Below, one piece after another: positions 1 to 13,132 of a stretch of 64,000 nt of DNA. The DNA is from Phytophthora colocasiae (lineage: Eukaryota; Oomycota; Peronosporomycetes; Peronosporales; Peronosporaceae). The stretch lies in the NCBI GenBank assembly GCA_018806915.1, contig JAGKQI010000066.1:248001-312000 (forward strand), read 5' to 3'. How positions within the stretch are numbered: the first letter of the stretch is position 1; each line of letters opens with the position of its first letter. The notes under the pieces are model-generated. The model saw nothing but the letters and a program-made list of their open reading frames with translations. It did no database searches and was not told where the DNA came from. A program made the translations under genes and the position numbers.

Positions 1-3000
1 GACGTGAAGCGTGTCACAAGTGGCCATTGAGGCACCTCAAGACGCCGAGGAAGTGCACAGGGCAGGACTGTTGTTTGTGCACCAGGACGACCTGTGGGGA
101 GACTGTGGCACTGCTGTGATTTAGATGCAATGACCACCCTGGAGATCTGGACCTGGAGGGGATCCGCTGGCCATAACTCGCACAAGCCAGTGGAGATGGG
201 AGACAAATGCAAGCATTGCAATTGAGGGCGAGGACAGTCGGTGGATTGATATGAGTCTGATGCACACACGTGGTAAGTTATTTTCTCTAAAAATTGTTTT
301 TTATTAATTGATTCTGTAATGTATAGGAATGTGAGTCGAGGACATACAACAAGTGGAAGTCTGGAAAGAAAGAGGAAGAGAAGGTGGAGCACATAATGGA
401 CCACTGAACATCGAAGTTCCTACTACATTTTTTACGCTCAGCTTGTCACCTGGACTCAAGGTCTCCTTCCACGTAAGTAAAATTTCTTGGAAGTGACAGC
501 TTTCGTTAAGAAATGTATTGACAAAATTTTTGTTGACCTTGTAGATGGATGCTGATGTTCAAGAACGGAGCCAATGACTTCTTATCAGGGTCTGGAGATG
601 CCCCACTCCCAGTTGTGTATCTTACCCACAAGTTTTGCGTTTCTTCCTGTGTGCAGCTGCAATGTGGTGGGGAGATGTCTTGTAGTGCATCTGGACTTCT
701 GTTCAGCGAGTGCACTGGCTCATGGCTGTGCTGAAGTGACCTCGTCGCAAAGACGGTGGCTCTCTTTGCAGAAGCGATGCGCGTGTACTACATGAAGTGC
801 AGAACGGCGACACCCTCACGGCGTGGACTGCAGTAACGTACACGTCTCATGAGTTTGGAAGGGAATTCTAGGCTACTTCTCTGTTCTGCTGCTTATCGGC
901 ACAGGTTTGGTCTCTTCTAAAGCCTCTATCTGTCACCACAGGACAAGTCCAGTGCTGTCACTGGTGCTGGTGCTGCCGCAAGTTATAGCAGCAACAGCAG
1001 CTCAGATTTTACAGTCGGAAACGTCGGTGGGAACTCGCGCTTGGGGTGAGCTGGAGGGGACGTCCTATTGCTCACAGACGTGGCCTGTTATTGCTGCTGT
1101 GTTGTTCCCATTGTGTGGTCAATTCGCGAAGAAGCTTCGCGAAAGTCGCTGCTGCAACGGACGGGAAAGCGTTTATTAACCTCCAGAAACTGGCACGCAG
1201 TTCCGGTCCTTCTGCTTGCTGGTGATCTGCTACATTTACGATGACTCGCCTGGTACTTGCAAAGCTTCTGCAAAGCCAAACGCCGCCCTATGATGCCACG
1301 TGGATCGCTGCTTAGCAGTTGGTGAGATGGGCTGCGCTGGTGTTTTCTCTCGGTCACAGGCTACCCGCTTCCGTCCGTTACCACGCTGAACCCGTACCTG
1401 GAAGTCCCGATGCACGAAGACGGTTCCTGGAGGAGTTCGGCGCTAGATGATGGACGAAGAAGAATTGGACTTCCGAAACGATCCAGCGCAGTGAAATTCA
1501 GAATCTGCCATATGGCGCGCCAGTGAGGTCCAGCGACAGCTACGTGTGCTTCAAGAGCAAGAGTTCGGAACGCGCGCTAAGTTACGCTAGAAGCGAAGCG
1601 GGTGCCAACAAGAAGACCCGTAGAAAGTTCATGTTAGAGTGTACTGAACCAATAGATCAGAATTTTGATAGAAACGCCAGCGCTTGAGCTCTTCATGGTC
1701 TGTCAACGCGGAAAGAAGTTAAACAAGAAATGGACGAACCGCGACTTTGAGATGACGTTAATCTGCAAAATAAAAAGAGTGAGTATGCTCGGTTACTTTG
1801 CTTGATTCAAGAAAACTTATATATCCGAAGCGCTGATCCATAACGTGTTGCCCCAAAAAGTCGTCCGATATCGGAGCTACGAGATCTGCAGGTTACGCAA
1901 CGTGGACCAGTGACGCCGCCACGCGCAGGCAAAACCTTAACAACGATCCTGCTGGGCGTGGTGGAATTTTTATATCATTAGAGCACCGAGAGTTGAGAAG
2001 CGTGTCGGATGAGTTCCTGGCCCATTACGAGCGTCCGAACGTAATTTTTACTGTTGGAAACGCCCCAACTCCTGGAAGTGCATTGGGTAGCACCGTAGCA
2101 GTCGAAGCGGTGGGAGTTCCAGTTGCACTCATTGTATTTTTGTAAGCCACGGTTACCTACTTGTCCTTCGCTCAAAGGTTCCTCGTGTACGCGGAACCAG
2201 TAGCTTTATTAGAATGATCTTCATCTTGAAAGAACCTTCTCGGGACACGTGTTAAATACCACACGCGTCTCCAAGGCAGCCAAGCCGTCGTCCAACAGGA
2301 AAAGGTGGTGGTCACATCTGGTTGCATGTTGAATAATGAAGAAAACCTGTAATAGATAAGAACGCAACAAGCTTTTCGTGAAGTTTCGAAATCTTTAATG
2401 ACGTTTGCAACTTTGATGACGTTGGTACATGCTTTCGTACTACTGAGTTCTCCCCGGTCACAAAATGTTCCCTAAGTCTCCTCCACCTCCTCTCCACCGC
2501 TGCTGTGCTGTGGCGGTTCTCGCCCGCTACCCTCCTTCTGGCGCGTTTCTCAAGACCCGTTCGACCACTGCGTGTCCGTTCTAATGGCTATCCTCACTTT
2601 CTGTAATTGCTACGGCGTAAATGCAGGCGCTGTTGAAGGCAATTAAAGTCTTCGCTCGTGTGAGGCTCTGGCGAGTGTTCGCCGTGATATATCACCTTTC
2701 GAAAGAGGGCGATGCGCTCAGTGGAACTGCAGGATCATCAAGTTCTATATGCTGAAAACCGTGAGGGCAATCGCCAGTCCCTCATGCGTTTGAAGCAGCA
2801 GTAGTAGCTTCAGGGACGTAGGATCCTGCATGTCACGTTTTCACCTGCGATTGTAAGCCGAATACACATCCCCATGGTGCATCACTCAAAACCGTTGCAG
2901 GGCCTGCAGCTAATACTCGAAAGCCCACGAATTCTTGTCGAGGTAATCCTGAATTGCAGCTTGTAAGACGGGCTTGGTCGTAGCATATCTAGTGTCAAAC

Positions 3001-5173
3001 TTTTGCGTATTAGCAACAATCCCGTCATTGTGACGCAAATGCTCCTCTCCAAGTAGCGTCGCTCGTACCTGGCGAACCAGCAAAAAAGCCACCAATTTGG
3101 CTGAATTAGCGCGCAAGACGAGTGAATTCCTGAAAAATAAAAAATAGTCGGACGTACGCCGAGACGCCATCGGGGTCGTCACTGGGTCCAACATGACTTC
3201 GGTACCGATAGGACATAATGAAAGGTCGGGTACTTCACTCGGGTACATGTCCGTTCCTCGTAGCACGCAAGTCATAAAGCTCCACGTAGCGCCATCAGAG
3301 CGTCCGCCTTGTCCGTTCCTAAAAGTGCGAGTGGCAGTTTGTCTGTTTGTTCGTGCAGAATCTCGGCCGTCTGTCTGTCCCGGAAGAGCTTCTCCAGCTT
3401 GATCTTCACTTTGTCGTGTCTAGCGATTACCTTCGCCTCTGATTACAAAGCAGCCATTGCCGCTTCTTGAGCGCGTTTGTTTCTCCGTCACAATGTCGTC
3501 CTGGAAAGCTTTGGACTTTCTGGTCCTTTCTGCGCTTTATTGAGTGCCATCGGCAGTGCATCCGCGCAGCCGAATCGAAGGCCAGTGATGGCGCTGACTT
3601 ACAGCCCATAACCGCTTTAAAACAGAGCGCCGGAACTTGAGCGCCAGTTCCGTAGTCTTCGCGGCAAATTCTCTCCCATTTCTCCAGCTTCAGCACAGCG
3701 CGCCTTGAGTAACACGTGGAGCGGCCGGGGTGCGAGCACCATCGCCCAGGTGGCATGTCAAATGGCGGCGAGGAATCAGCCCTTCTGGAAGAACATGGTT
3801 GCCCTGCAGCTTGAGCTGCTGTTTTGGCGCACAGAAGCTATATAAAAGATACCCACTGGAGTCTGAGTCAGGAAGAAACCTCTTTGACTTGATACTATAG
3901 TGATGCATCAAACTTATCGGAATAAAGAGTATCACGATCAATGTTGATCTCCGCCAGCCCACAGCGCGCCCAATACTGCGAAATAAGCGGCGAAACTTGG
4001 CATACAATTAGAATGCATCTTCGTGAACATACCTGCACTGCGTTCCTAGCGGAGAAGCGGTTGTAGCAGGCCCGCGATATAAGCGCAAAATAACCGGTCC
4101 TATCTATGAAGGTTTCCATTAGCCAATCAGCGCCAAGCGGAATCCTACGCATCTGATTGGTTGAAAATCACTGTGATTACGAATCTGCTTAATTTAAGCT
4201 TTGGGTATATTACCCTTTTATTTGGGTAGGTACCTAAATGTTGACGTATCGTACCCCGTCATCTGGTCGTTGATTAGTTGAAAATGATAATACCGGTACA
4301 TTTTCGGTTTTGTGTCCCGTCTCATAAGGCAACGCGAAGTAACGCTAGGTGACCAAAAAATGGTCCCTTAGCGTTACTCTCGTGGAACCCCCCTAATGCA
4401 TTGGAATCTGCCGTTACTTTGCTCTTACATACACGCATGCCTCCGCAACGAAAGCAACATGGTGTGTTCGCTAACACGCCTCCCAGGTTATCGCCGCCGG
4501 ACCCAAAGCGGTGCTGCCGAGTAACTTTGATCTGATCCTGTATAAGTCGGGACCGCAGGGAACGGTGCTAGATAATCCAATTGAGCACGTTGGCTGGATG
4601 GCAAAGTGGTAAGACTCGAACTCTAGCAGTAAAGAAAGCTAGACAAGACTTTCCATAGCAAAAGCACAGAGGCGAAGGAGGAGCTGGTGAGTCAAGTCGT
4701 TGGCGAAGGCTGTCAATTCGTTTTTCTTCGCTGCTGTAAAGTATTGTTGAGCGTGTGCTACTGAGGTGAGTCGAGGTGAGACTGTGGTAGTGCGTGGTGT
4801 TCTTCTGCTGGCACAGCTGGTTGAGTCTGTAATGGCTCAGCAGCAGAAGAAGAACTTGAAGAAGGTCTGCAACGATGTACATTGAAGGAGACGTTGCGAG
4901 AAATCTAGTTTGGGTAGATGTATCCATGTCAAAGTCGGCATGGCGCCATGACGCATAGAGAAACTAGCTAGCATCCAAGCGTTGCTGCGGGAACATTGAG
5001 ACCTACTGCCGGACGACAACCACTGCAACTGGTACAACTGCAACACAACGCGCCGCTTTGAACGAGGCAATGATGTTGAGTGACGAAGTGGAGCAAGTCC
5101 CGTGAAGTAGAGGAAAGTCAAAGAAAATCTACTTCTGTTCGTTCTCTGCGCAGGTCTTCTTTTGTTCTCTTCA
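1..5173. other. Region without a confident gene
   Basis: Only short, mutually overlapping ORFs occur here, none with a family motif I recognise. The best is a 121-codon minus-strand ORF (3275 to 2910) with ordinary composition; I could not relate it to a family and give it low weight. A 17-base imperfect hairpin lies at 4338-4378 (separate entry). The rest looks like decayed repeat or intergenic DNA. Confidence 0.5.
4338..4378. repeat. Hairpin of a short dispersed repeat
   Basis: Bases 4338-4354 are nearly the reverse complement of 4362-4378, with a 7-base loop. The right arm (GGTCCCTTAGCGTTACT) recurs exactly at 43327-43343, about 39 kb away. This suggests a small dispersed inverted-repeat element or the end of a larger one. 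No target duplication was identified. Confidence 0.45.
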
Positions 5174-6003
5174 TCCAAGTGATGGCGTTATTCAGATAAG
5201 AGGTCACTGACTGGATCTTCCTTCCCTTTCTGACATGTCTTCGCTGCAGCAGCACTAGTTGATGCAGCTCATATCATCAGCAGCACTATCCCTCGCCGTC
5301 GGAGCCTGGGGACACGAAGCTTCGACATGCCACGGCGCCACCTCATTTGGAGCTCCGAGTCAGAAAACGCTTCGAGCGCGTCAGCGCCTCCTCATGGATA
5401 AATCTGCTGTCGCCATCGTAGGTCAACCCACTCGGCACGCTCCTGGACCGTTTTGAGCCGCATCCTGACACTCCCCCGCAACAACTCCCCTGTTGGGCAC
5501 ATGTCATCCCGAGCTGGTATGCGCCGATTTCGAACCTGCTTGACCTTCCCGAGTCAAGTGTGCACTGACGGTCGGCATACTTCGAGCGCAAGTGACGCGG
5601 CCGTTTCTGTGGCGGTAACTGCTTTCGGAGGCTTAGTCTGGCGTAACGTAAATTATATGTATCTTTTGGGGAGCTCGACGCTTGGATTGGCTGGCGAAAC
5701 GGTGCACAACTTCCAACGTCGGCTCTTTATGGCTTGCTGTATGGCAACGCGATTGGTTCTGTGAGGAGACGCAGTTTTAGCAGTTCGCCGCGCTGAAAAG
5801 TTGCAGGCGCGGACGAACTCCTGCAACGCGCTGTGAAGCGGAGGCTAGCATGAAGCAGGCTAGCGACGGTTGCCGATCGCTTGTTCGTTCGGTGGAGGTG
5901 GGGCGGCGTGGTACTGCGTCCTAAGACTGAGGAGCACGCCATCGCATGTCGCTTGGAAGCTGACTCTGGGGACGATAGACGTTATTTGAAGCTAGCTGAG
6001 ACC
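5174..6003 (+). repeat. Long inverted repeat, left copy
   Basis: This block recurs in reverse orientation at 8413-9083. Well-matched stretches include 5380-5406 with 8968-8994, the segment around 5640-5700 with 8660-8760, and 5920-5970 with 8445-8490. There are many substitutions and several indels, so it is an old pair. The pair could be terminal inverted repeats of one element of about 3.9 kb, or two unrelated insertions of a dispersed repeat. No target duplication was found and the encoded ORFs are not recognisable. Confidence 0.6.
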
Positions 6004-8412
6004 AGGCGTTTGTTGCTTGATCTCGCGGCGGAGGGCACCATGCCAATGTTAAACCAATGTCCCGGTATTCCAGTGCTCGACGTGTTACTCCAGCGACGCG
6101 AGATACGAGTTTTCGCACGTGGCTGGCAGTTCAGTACGTCTTCCTACGTCGGCGTACAGGTGCCAGACGAGATGGTTCTGCGTGCTTTCGACGAACCCAG
6201 GGGCGGTAGGTATTATGTAGGGCCTCCGTATAAGCCCCCGTTATTCCGCATGATCTCTTGCATGCATTACGGCCGTGGGTCCTTTCCTAGTTGGGATGCC
6301 AGCAAACTCGCCTCGGAAGGCTAGGTGGCTTGTGGCAAAAGAAACATTACCAAACGCCAACCATAGGAAAGCCAGGCAGACACACACTGATCCTTATTCT
6401 GCTGCTGCTCCCTTTAAAGACGATTAAGAGCAGCGCCAGGCCTCAGCTGCATTGGGTGCAGAGTCAAGACGTCTCTCACCCTGTCCTTTATGCAGTCGTG
6501 TTCCGCCTGGCGGTCGTAACTAGCGCTTTGTCGCCAGCAGCTCCGGGCTCTGGAGCTGGAATCGCCCTTCGTATACGTGGGGGTCTGGTGGTGACTTGAA
6601 TGTTGCTGACATTTCGGTGTGTATCGGCTCCAAAGCCCCGGTGTCCTGACTCCGCCTGCCATCCTCCTCCAAGTAGCTCACTGTTTCTTGTTTGCGAGTA
6701 CAATCGAACGAGATTCTACAGAAACGCCAGCTTTGGCCGTTATGCAAGAGATCGACTTAGAAGGATAACCGCCGGGCATGGAAGGTGTGCGTGGCGCCGA
6801 GCGTAGCTGCACCTCTATGGATTTCCTGCGCTCCACGACGGTCACTTTTCCATTCAACTGTCTCTGGTCCCAACTCGGCACTCCAGCAGACGATGTCGCA
6901 CGCCATGCCCTCCGACTGGAGATCCAGCGACTCCGAGTACACGTTCATGCTCTTCCACTCCGACGCACAGACAGCGCCGTACCAAAACAACAGACTCAGG
7001 TTCAGTACTCTACCGCAAACATGCCACCCTGCACTCCGTGCAATTCGCTCCAACCCGGCCCTCAGCGACGAGGAAATGCTGGGACGAGATCTTCCAGGAC
7101 ATCTTGACCCCCCGACTCTACAGGACCAGGAGGCTCCGATCCCCCACCACTCTGTTCAACCCTGTCATTTGCCGCCACCAACGACGTCAGCCCCCCTCGA
7201 CGCCACAGCGCTTACTAGTACGATGCGCCGTCCACTCCCGGTTGGTCTCCATCTCGCCCAACATGGCGGCTTGCTCTCCACGCGTGCCAGCATTCTCAAT
7301 GGGGAGCAGCCCGGCAACACAGCCTTCTTCCCATGCTGCCAATGACCCTAAGGTTCGCGTCAACACAGGGATCGCTGGCTTCATGGCGTCCACCACACTT
7401 TCCCGATGCTCTTCACGTCACCGCAACGGCAGCTTCTCGCCGGTGGATACCGACGGTACTCAACCGGGTCTCTAGCTTGCGCATGCAGAGAGAAGAAACC
7501 AGCGTCTCGCATCTGCCGCATGCCTGGCTAGTACCAAGGGCATTCGCTGGCGCGTGGTCTATGCAAGGCTCATGGCGGTGGTCAAGTCGTTGTACAACAC
7601 CCGGATGTGAGATTAGCTTGACCAGGCGCGGGAGGCCACTGCATCGCTCACGGCGGCGGTCGTCGCTGTTCGGTCATCTGGCTGCCAGAAATCGGCTCCA
7701 GTCTAAGGGGTTATAAGGCAAGCTGCACGGCGGCGGCTCGGTTGCGCCGCCTGCCGGACTGCAACAAGAACGGGCAGGGATCAAGGAGCCTTTGTCGACT
7801 GCACTATAGTCTCACAATGGCGGCATGAAAACCTCTGCGGCCGCAAAAAGCCGCTGCTGCAGCTGTACCAGCTGATGCCTGTTGCTGTCAAGCTCGAGTG
7901 TCCGGATGGCAATTGCAGCCCGTGTGGCTTTTGAGCTCCGAGTCTAAGCATGTGCCTCCAATGTAGTTAGTAGAAATTCCACCACATACACCACTGAACA
8001 TAGCTGTAAATAACCAGCAACTCAACCAAATACCCCATAGATTGAAAAGTAGTATCCTTATACTTAACCTGTAACTTGAGATGCATGACGAATTCCTGCT
8101 GGAAATGCTGGGCTGACGTTAGAACAGCGACGAAGCGAGATGAAGAAGTCATCTGAACAGATGTCGGGAGACGTATCAATGAGGACTCTTGCCACCATAC
8201 GCCAAGAGCTAAGCAAACGAGTTGCAACAACTTTCTGAGCCCATGTACCGTAAGTTGCAGTGGAGACAATTACATCGGTGGTGTAGTTTTCTTCGTGTGA
8301 CGGTGCAACTTCCCAGCGCGCTAACAAATGCAGCGCTAACCTACCGCAAACACACGAAGCATTATGTGCATGGTATCTACTACGAGGCTACAGCGCTGGT
8401 ATCATAACTCCA
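6004..8412. other. Interior between inverted repeats, no recognisable gene
   Basis: Several overlapping plus-strand ORFs (for example 6785-7345 and 7038-7475) are present, but all are arginine/proline/serine-rich shadow-like translations with no family motif. If the flanking repeats are terminal inverted repeats, this would be the cargo of a non-autonomous element. I see no transposase signature. Confidence 0.4.
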
Positions 8413-9083
8413 TCAAGTCTCAGCTAAAACCCGCATCTTGATTCCAGAGGAGCGACATGCGATGGCGTGCTCCTCAGTCTTAGGACGCAGTACACGCCAC
8501 CGAACGAACAAGCGATCGCACTTGGCCAAGTCAGCTAGCCTCCGCTTCACAGCGCGTTGCAGGATCTCGTCCGCCCCTGCCAACTGCCGGGCGTCTCCTC
8601 CAGGAGCCAATCGCGTTAAGCCATACAACAAGCCATAAAAGAGCCGACGTTGAAGCGTTGTACAACCGTTTCGCCAGCCAATCCGCGTCGAGCTCCCAAA
8701 GATAAGCATATAATTTACGTTACACCAGACTAAGCCTCGAAAGCAGTTACCGCCACGAAAACGGCCGCGTAACACTTGCGCTTCCAGTATGCCACCGTCA
8801 AATGTCACTTTGACTTGCGGGAAGGTCAAGCAGTTCGAAATCCGGCACCGCATACTCAGCTCAAGGATGACATGGGCAACGGGGGAGGTTGTTGCGTGGG
8901 GAGTGTGCCAGGATGCGGCTCAAAACGGTCCAGAGCGTGCCGAGTGGGTGATACGATGGCGACAGTGCAGATTTATCCATGAGGAGGCGCTGACGGCGTC
9001 AGTGACGCAGTGGCATGCGGCATGCATGTCGAAGCCTCGTGTGACACGAATCAGTCCCAGAACAGAGTGCATAACGCCATCGC
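8413..9083 (-). repeat. Long inverted repeat, right copy
   Basis: Reverse-oriented partner of 5174-6003. Its minus-strand translation (8853 to 8413) shares blocks with the plus-strand translation of 5453-5764 and 5881-5980. Both copies are diverged, and neither shows an intact coding frame that I recognise. Confidence 0.6.
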
Positions 9084-9459
9084 TTGAATGGCAAATCTAC
9101 GTTGACTAACGTTAAACATACAGCGTAGGGTATCGTTTTGCGGGTGAGCATTTCTTCTTCTTGCTAGAAGTTCCTTTTACTACACCACCGTCGGTGCTTC
9201 ATCACCAGTGCCGCTTGTCGATGCTCGTTTAAGCGGCGCGTCGTTTTGCATTGTGCTGCGTGAGACTCCATCGTCCAAGATAATTTCCAGACGAACGGAT
9301 CGCGGTTCTCTATGTGTGGTGATTGACTCCGACTGATCGCCTCGAACACTTTCTGTATTGTGAACTTGACAGCAAAGTACCAACGCGTTCAATAGCTTCC
9401 TCCACTCACTCGCCGTGCTTATTATTGCCTTCAATCTCTGCTGCACTTACTCGCCGTCT

Positions 9460-12400
9460 TCACCTTTCGGACGCCTCCTCATCGTTTGCATCACTCTCAC
9501 TGTCCTCACTCTCGTCACTGTCACTTTCTTCCTCCTCTTCCTCCCTCTTCGTCACTCTCATCCAGCATCATCGGCCTGCAGCGCCTGTTTGATCTTGGCC
9601 TCGAACTCGCCCTCCTTTTCGTGCACTCCGGGTTCACGGCTGCCGTCTTGCTCCGGCGAGCAGATGTCTCGGCGCCGCGCAGGCGCAGCGGGCGGTTTGT
9701 CGTCGCTATCCTCGTCGCTCTCGCTCTCGCTTTCTGATTCCGAGGTGTCTGACGAGATGAAGCGGTCGTTTTTGTTGGCTTTCTCGCTTCTGCTTCTTGG
9801 AGCAAACTTCTCGTGATTCGCCACACTTTCGCTTCAGCAGCACCTCGTGTAGAACCTCCTCCCGCTCCTTCACTAGGTCATGGGCCCACGTCTGATCTTG
9901 CTCCAAAGCCGCTGCCTGCTGGTCATCGCTCTGCTCCGTACATTGCCTGAGAGCTCGCTGACGTGCGTTTCAGCACCGCTTCAGCACTGCGAAGTAGAGC
10001 CTTCTGAGAGCTGAAGCAGGACGAAGTGGTTTCCTGCAGCAGGTATTTGAACAACGCAGCAGAGCGTTGCTCGTCGAACGTCACTTCCACCCACGAAATC
10101 ATCTTAAGGAGTGCCTTCTGTCGGAGAATGACGACGTCGTGGTGGATGGACTCCATAGCGGACACCTTCTCCAGCGCCAACATCTCCAAACAAATTGTGA
10201 TCCATGCGGTTGTGGTGTGCGCATCGCCGTCGCTCTGGTTTCTTCGCTCGCTTCTTCCTCGAGTTAACTGCCTGTACTGCCGCCTCTTCCTCTTGCTTGT
10301 TGTGGCTCAGCAAGTGCATCACATACTTAGAGCAGGCCCCCAGGTCGAGCATGGAGCTGCTCTCCATGTCCAGTTTTTCCATCGACTTCTGGATTAAATG
10401 TGTAGCAGCTTCCTCCAGCAGCATGCAGTTGGCTGATGTTGCCATAACAAACGCCGGGAAAAAGATGCTTAGCAGCTGGAGAGACCGCGACTGGAATCCG
10501 TGTTCACTGGAGCGTCTGCACCTTTGAAGCTTGGGACTGAAATATGTTTCGAGCAGGATAGCCAGAACGGTGACGTTATCAATCCGGTTCATCATAAAAG
10601 CCGGCAGAAGCCCTCCACGATCGTGCTTTGGAGGTCCAAGTCGTCGACAGTGATCAATTGGCCCAGACCTATGAAGATGGTGTCCAAGTCCAGCTTTTCA
10701 GGGACTGCTACTGACTCTGCTTCTTTGTCTTTATCCATGTTTTCGTCTCCATCTTGATCACTATTTCCGCCCTTCTCTCCATCGTTATCATTGCTCTTGT
10801 CTCCCTCCACAGCAGCACCTTTGCCTGTTTCTTCAGCTTCACCATCGTCTTCAGATTGCTTGGAGCCGAAAATGGGGTTGAAGGTTCGCAAAGCTGAAAG
10901 CCATATCCAAAATTGACTGAACACACGTATGCTTCACCTCGCTCTCTTCCTCGGGGTTGTTCAATGCACGCCAAAATACGATCAAATACCGCTCTGCGAG
11001 GCGTTTGTCAAGTAGGCAGAACAGACCGAGATTCTCCAGTCCAGCTTCACGCAATGCCGGCACATCGCTGTCGATAGCAGGAAGGATGTAACGACTCATG
11101 CCATCTACGATAGGGTCGCTCAAATTGTGCGACGTCAGCTTCAAGAGCTGCGCTACGATCTCAAGGCATCGCAGCCAGCTCAGTACTTTTGGGTCCTGCA
11201 AAAGCGCCTCCACTGCTACCATCTCCGCTTGGACCTGGTTATACTCGTCCGAATCAAACTCAAGCGTGTCAAGGCGCTTTTCGAGCTCTTCAAACTTGGC
11301 TTCAGCCGCTTCCCGGTCTTCCTCACTCAATGTGTGGAAGTGAGGACCAAAGCTAAGAGCTGGTTGATCATCATCAGGCTGCGACGGAGCGATCTCGACG
11401 TCCTCTTGTTGAGATGTCGATACTTCTTGGCTGCCAGCTTCAACTGGATCGTACATATCCGAAACAATCTCAGCGACGACCTGAATGAACTCTTGCTCCG
11501 AGCTCCCGGAGTATACGAAAGCCATCAACTCCATGATACACTTAATCAACTGGCTGTCAGTTCCCAGCTCGCGCAGAAGATTCTGCAACGCATCGAGCAG
11601 GTTGCGCCGTCCAAATTCATCCTGGAAATCCAGCAAATGTCCAAATTTCAGCAGCTGCTGTGCAATAAAGAGCACATCGCTCTCGGCCCTGCAGGTCGCC
11701 ACCAACATCTTGCTGAAATCAGACACATTGGGAAGAATAGCCGCTGCCTTGTCCAGGTCGTGGTCGACTTTCTGATAGTAGTAGCACTGCTCTCCAAAAG
11801 AAGACGCTCGCGGCGTTGAAGGCTTCACTGTTCTCCGACATCATGTCCAATGCATTGAACTCGACAACTCCTTCTTTTTCTAGCAGTGCTCGAGGTTGCT
11901 CCGAGAAATGCTTTAACAAAAGACGTGAGACCTTCGAGCCGATCTCGGGGTATTGCTCGATATCCAAAGCTTGCAATAGCAACACGGGGGACGAGTCACA
12001 CTCAGGAAACCACTTCTTCAGCACCATTTGCTCACACGCCTTACGCACACGCACTGCACGGTCTTGAAGACCTTGGTCCAGAAGATGTGCACGGTCGTTG
12101 ATTGGGATATCCTCCATAGGTATTTCGTTGCCGATCGTCCGGAAGGCAGCGTGGCGAACGTCTTCGCTCACATCACGGATGCGGATCAGCAGGTCCTGGT
12201 ACGTCTTCCTCGACATTGTTAAGTTAAGCAGCGCCGCCTTACGAACGTCCCTATCAGTAACACAACGTTAAAACAGTTTACACCAGTATAAACTCATTCT
12301 TGCAACTCACTTGGACGGGTCTGACACCATCAGCTTCCTCAGTTCCCGCGTCACTTCGTCCTCGTCCTTCTCATCTTCCACAGGATCCTCCTGTAGGTTC

Positions 12401-13036
12401 TTAAGCCCGTATATACTCTGGATCCTCACAGAAGTTAACTTGTCATTGAGTCTAAGTAGCATTGTCTTCCTCAACTGCGTCTCCAACTCCTCCCTACAAC
12501 AGTACGAAGGTCAGCATACTATTTAATAGTAACAGTACTCAGTACAAGTTTCCCCCCTCTTACTCAATAAACCCGAGTCTGTTCACCACAATCTGAAGCA
12601 AGTGGCACGTCCTCAATCTCACAGTTCTGTCTTCAGCCTGTGTGGCTTCCATGAGCTTCTTCAGCAGCTCTACACGAAGCTCCTCTTTGCCCTTCACCTC
12701 CTTGCTCTTGCTGCTTTTCCGATGGAGGAATTCGCCCGTAAGGGAAGACACAGCCAATAGCACCACGTCACTAATCTTAGGAGCTACCAATACTCTCGCT
12801 ACAGCCAGCCACAACTCGTCCAAGAACTGCAAAAAGACCTCTTCCACCACACCTCGTTTCCCGTCCAGCACCTCGTCACTAAACAGCGCATTGAGACGTC
12901 GTACAGCTGGTACAAGTGTCCGCTGATGTGCTACACCTGACGGGTTGCGCATGTACCCACTGGCCTCCACAGCCTGCACCTGAACGTCATGGAAGACCTG
13001 CCGCAGCGCCAACGTCCATTCCGCGCGCTCGGTCAT
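9460..13036 (-). CDS. Condensin subunit G (CAP-G/Ycg1-like HEAT-repeat protein)
   Basis: Large minus-strand gene starting at 13036. Exon 1 (13036-12564), exon 2 (12493-12311) and exon 3 (12250 to a stop at 9460-9462) join in phase across two short GT-AG introns (12563-12494 and 12310-12251). The product, about 1,150 residues, is alpha-helical HEAT-like throughout and ends in an acidic Ser/Asp/Glu tail rich in ESESESD-type runs, as in condensin G subunits. In known systems this subunit binds kleisin CAP-H and DNA in mitotic chromosome compaction. Exon 3 needs about five small frame corrections (near 11800, 10885, 10605, 10150 and 9900). Such a gene should be essential, so sequence error is the likely cause. 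The start lies 96 bases from the divergent RabGAP start. Assignment rests on overall resemblance (order of HEAT segments, length, acidic tail), not a single diagnostic motif. Confidence 0.72.
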
Positions 13037-13132
13037 TTTTTGTCAAAGAGTGATTGTCACTGATTCCATCAGATATGTCGTTCTGAGTCTAATCCTGATA
13101 AAAACAATCATTCTTCATCTCTCTTGGAAGAC
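13037..13132. promoter_or_regulatory. Bidirectional promoter gap with oomycete-type initiator
   Basis: Only 96 bases separate the two divergent starts. TCATTCTTCA at 13108-13117 matches the pyrimidine-rich TCATT initiator known from oomycete promoters and lies 16 bases upstream of the plus-strand ATG at 13133. No clear counterpart was seen for the minus-strand gene. Confidence 0.5.

Noticed and set aside
4580..4660. tRNA-like sequence (GGATGGCAAAGTGGTAAGACTCGAACTC region)
   Set aside because: It looks like parts of D- and T-arms on either strand, but no acceptor or anticodon stem can be paired over about 75 bases.
6785..7475. Overlapping ORFs of 145-186 codons as genes
   Set aside because: They overlap in different frames with Arg/Pro/Ser-rich shadow composition and show no family motif.
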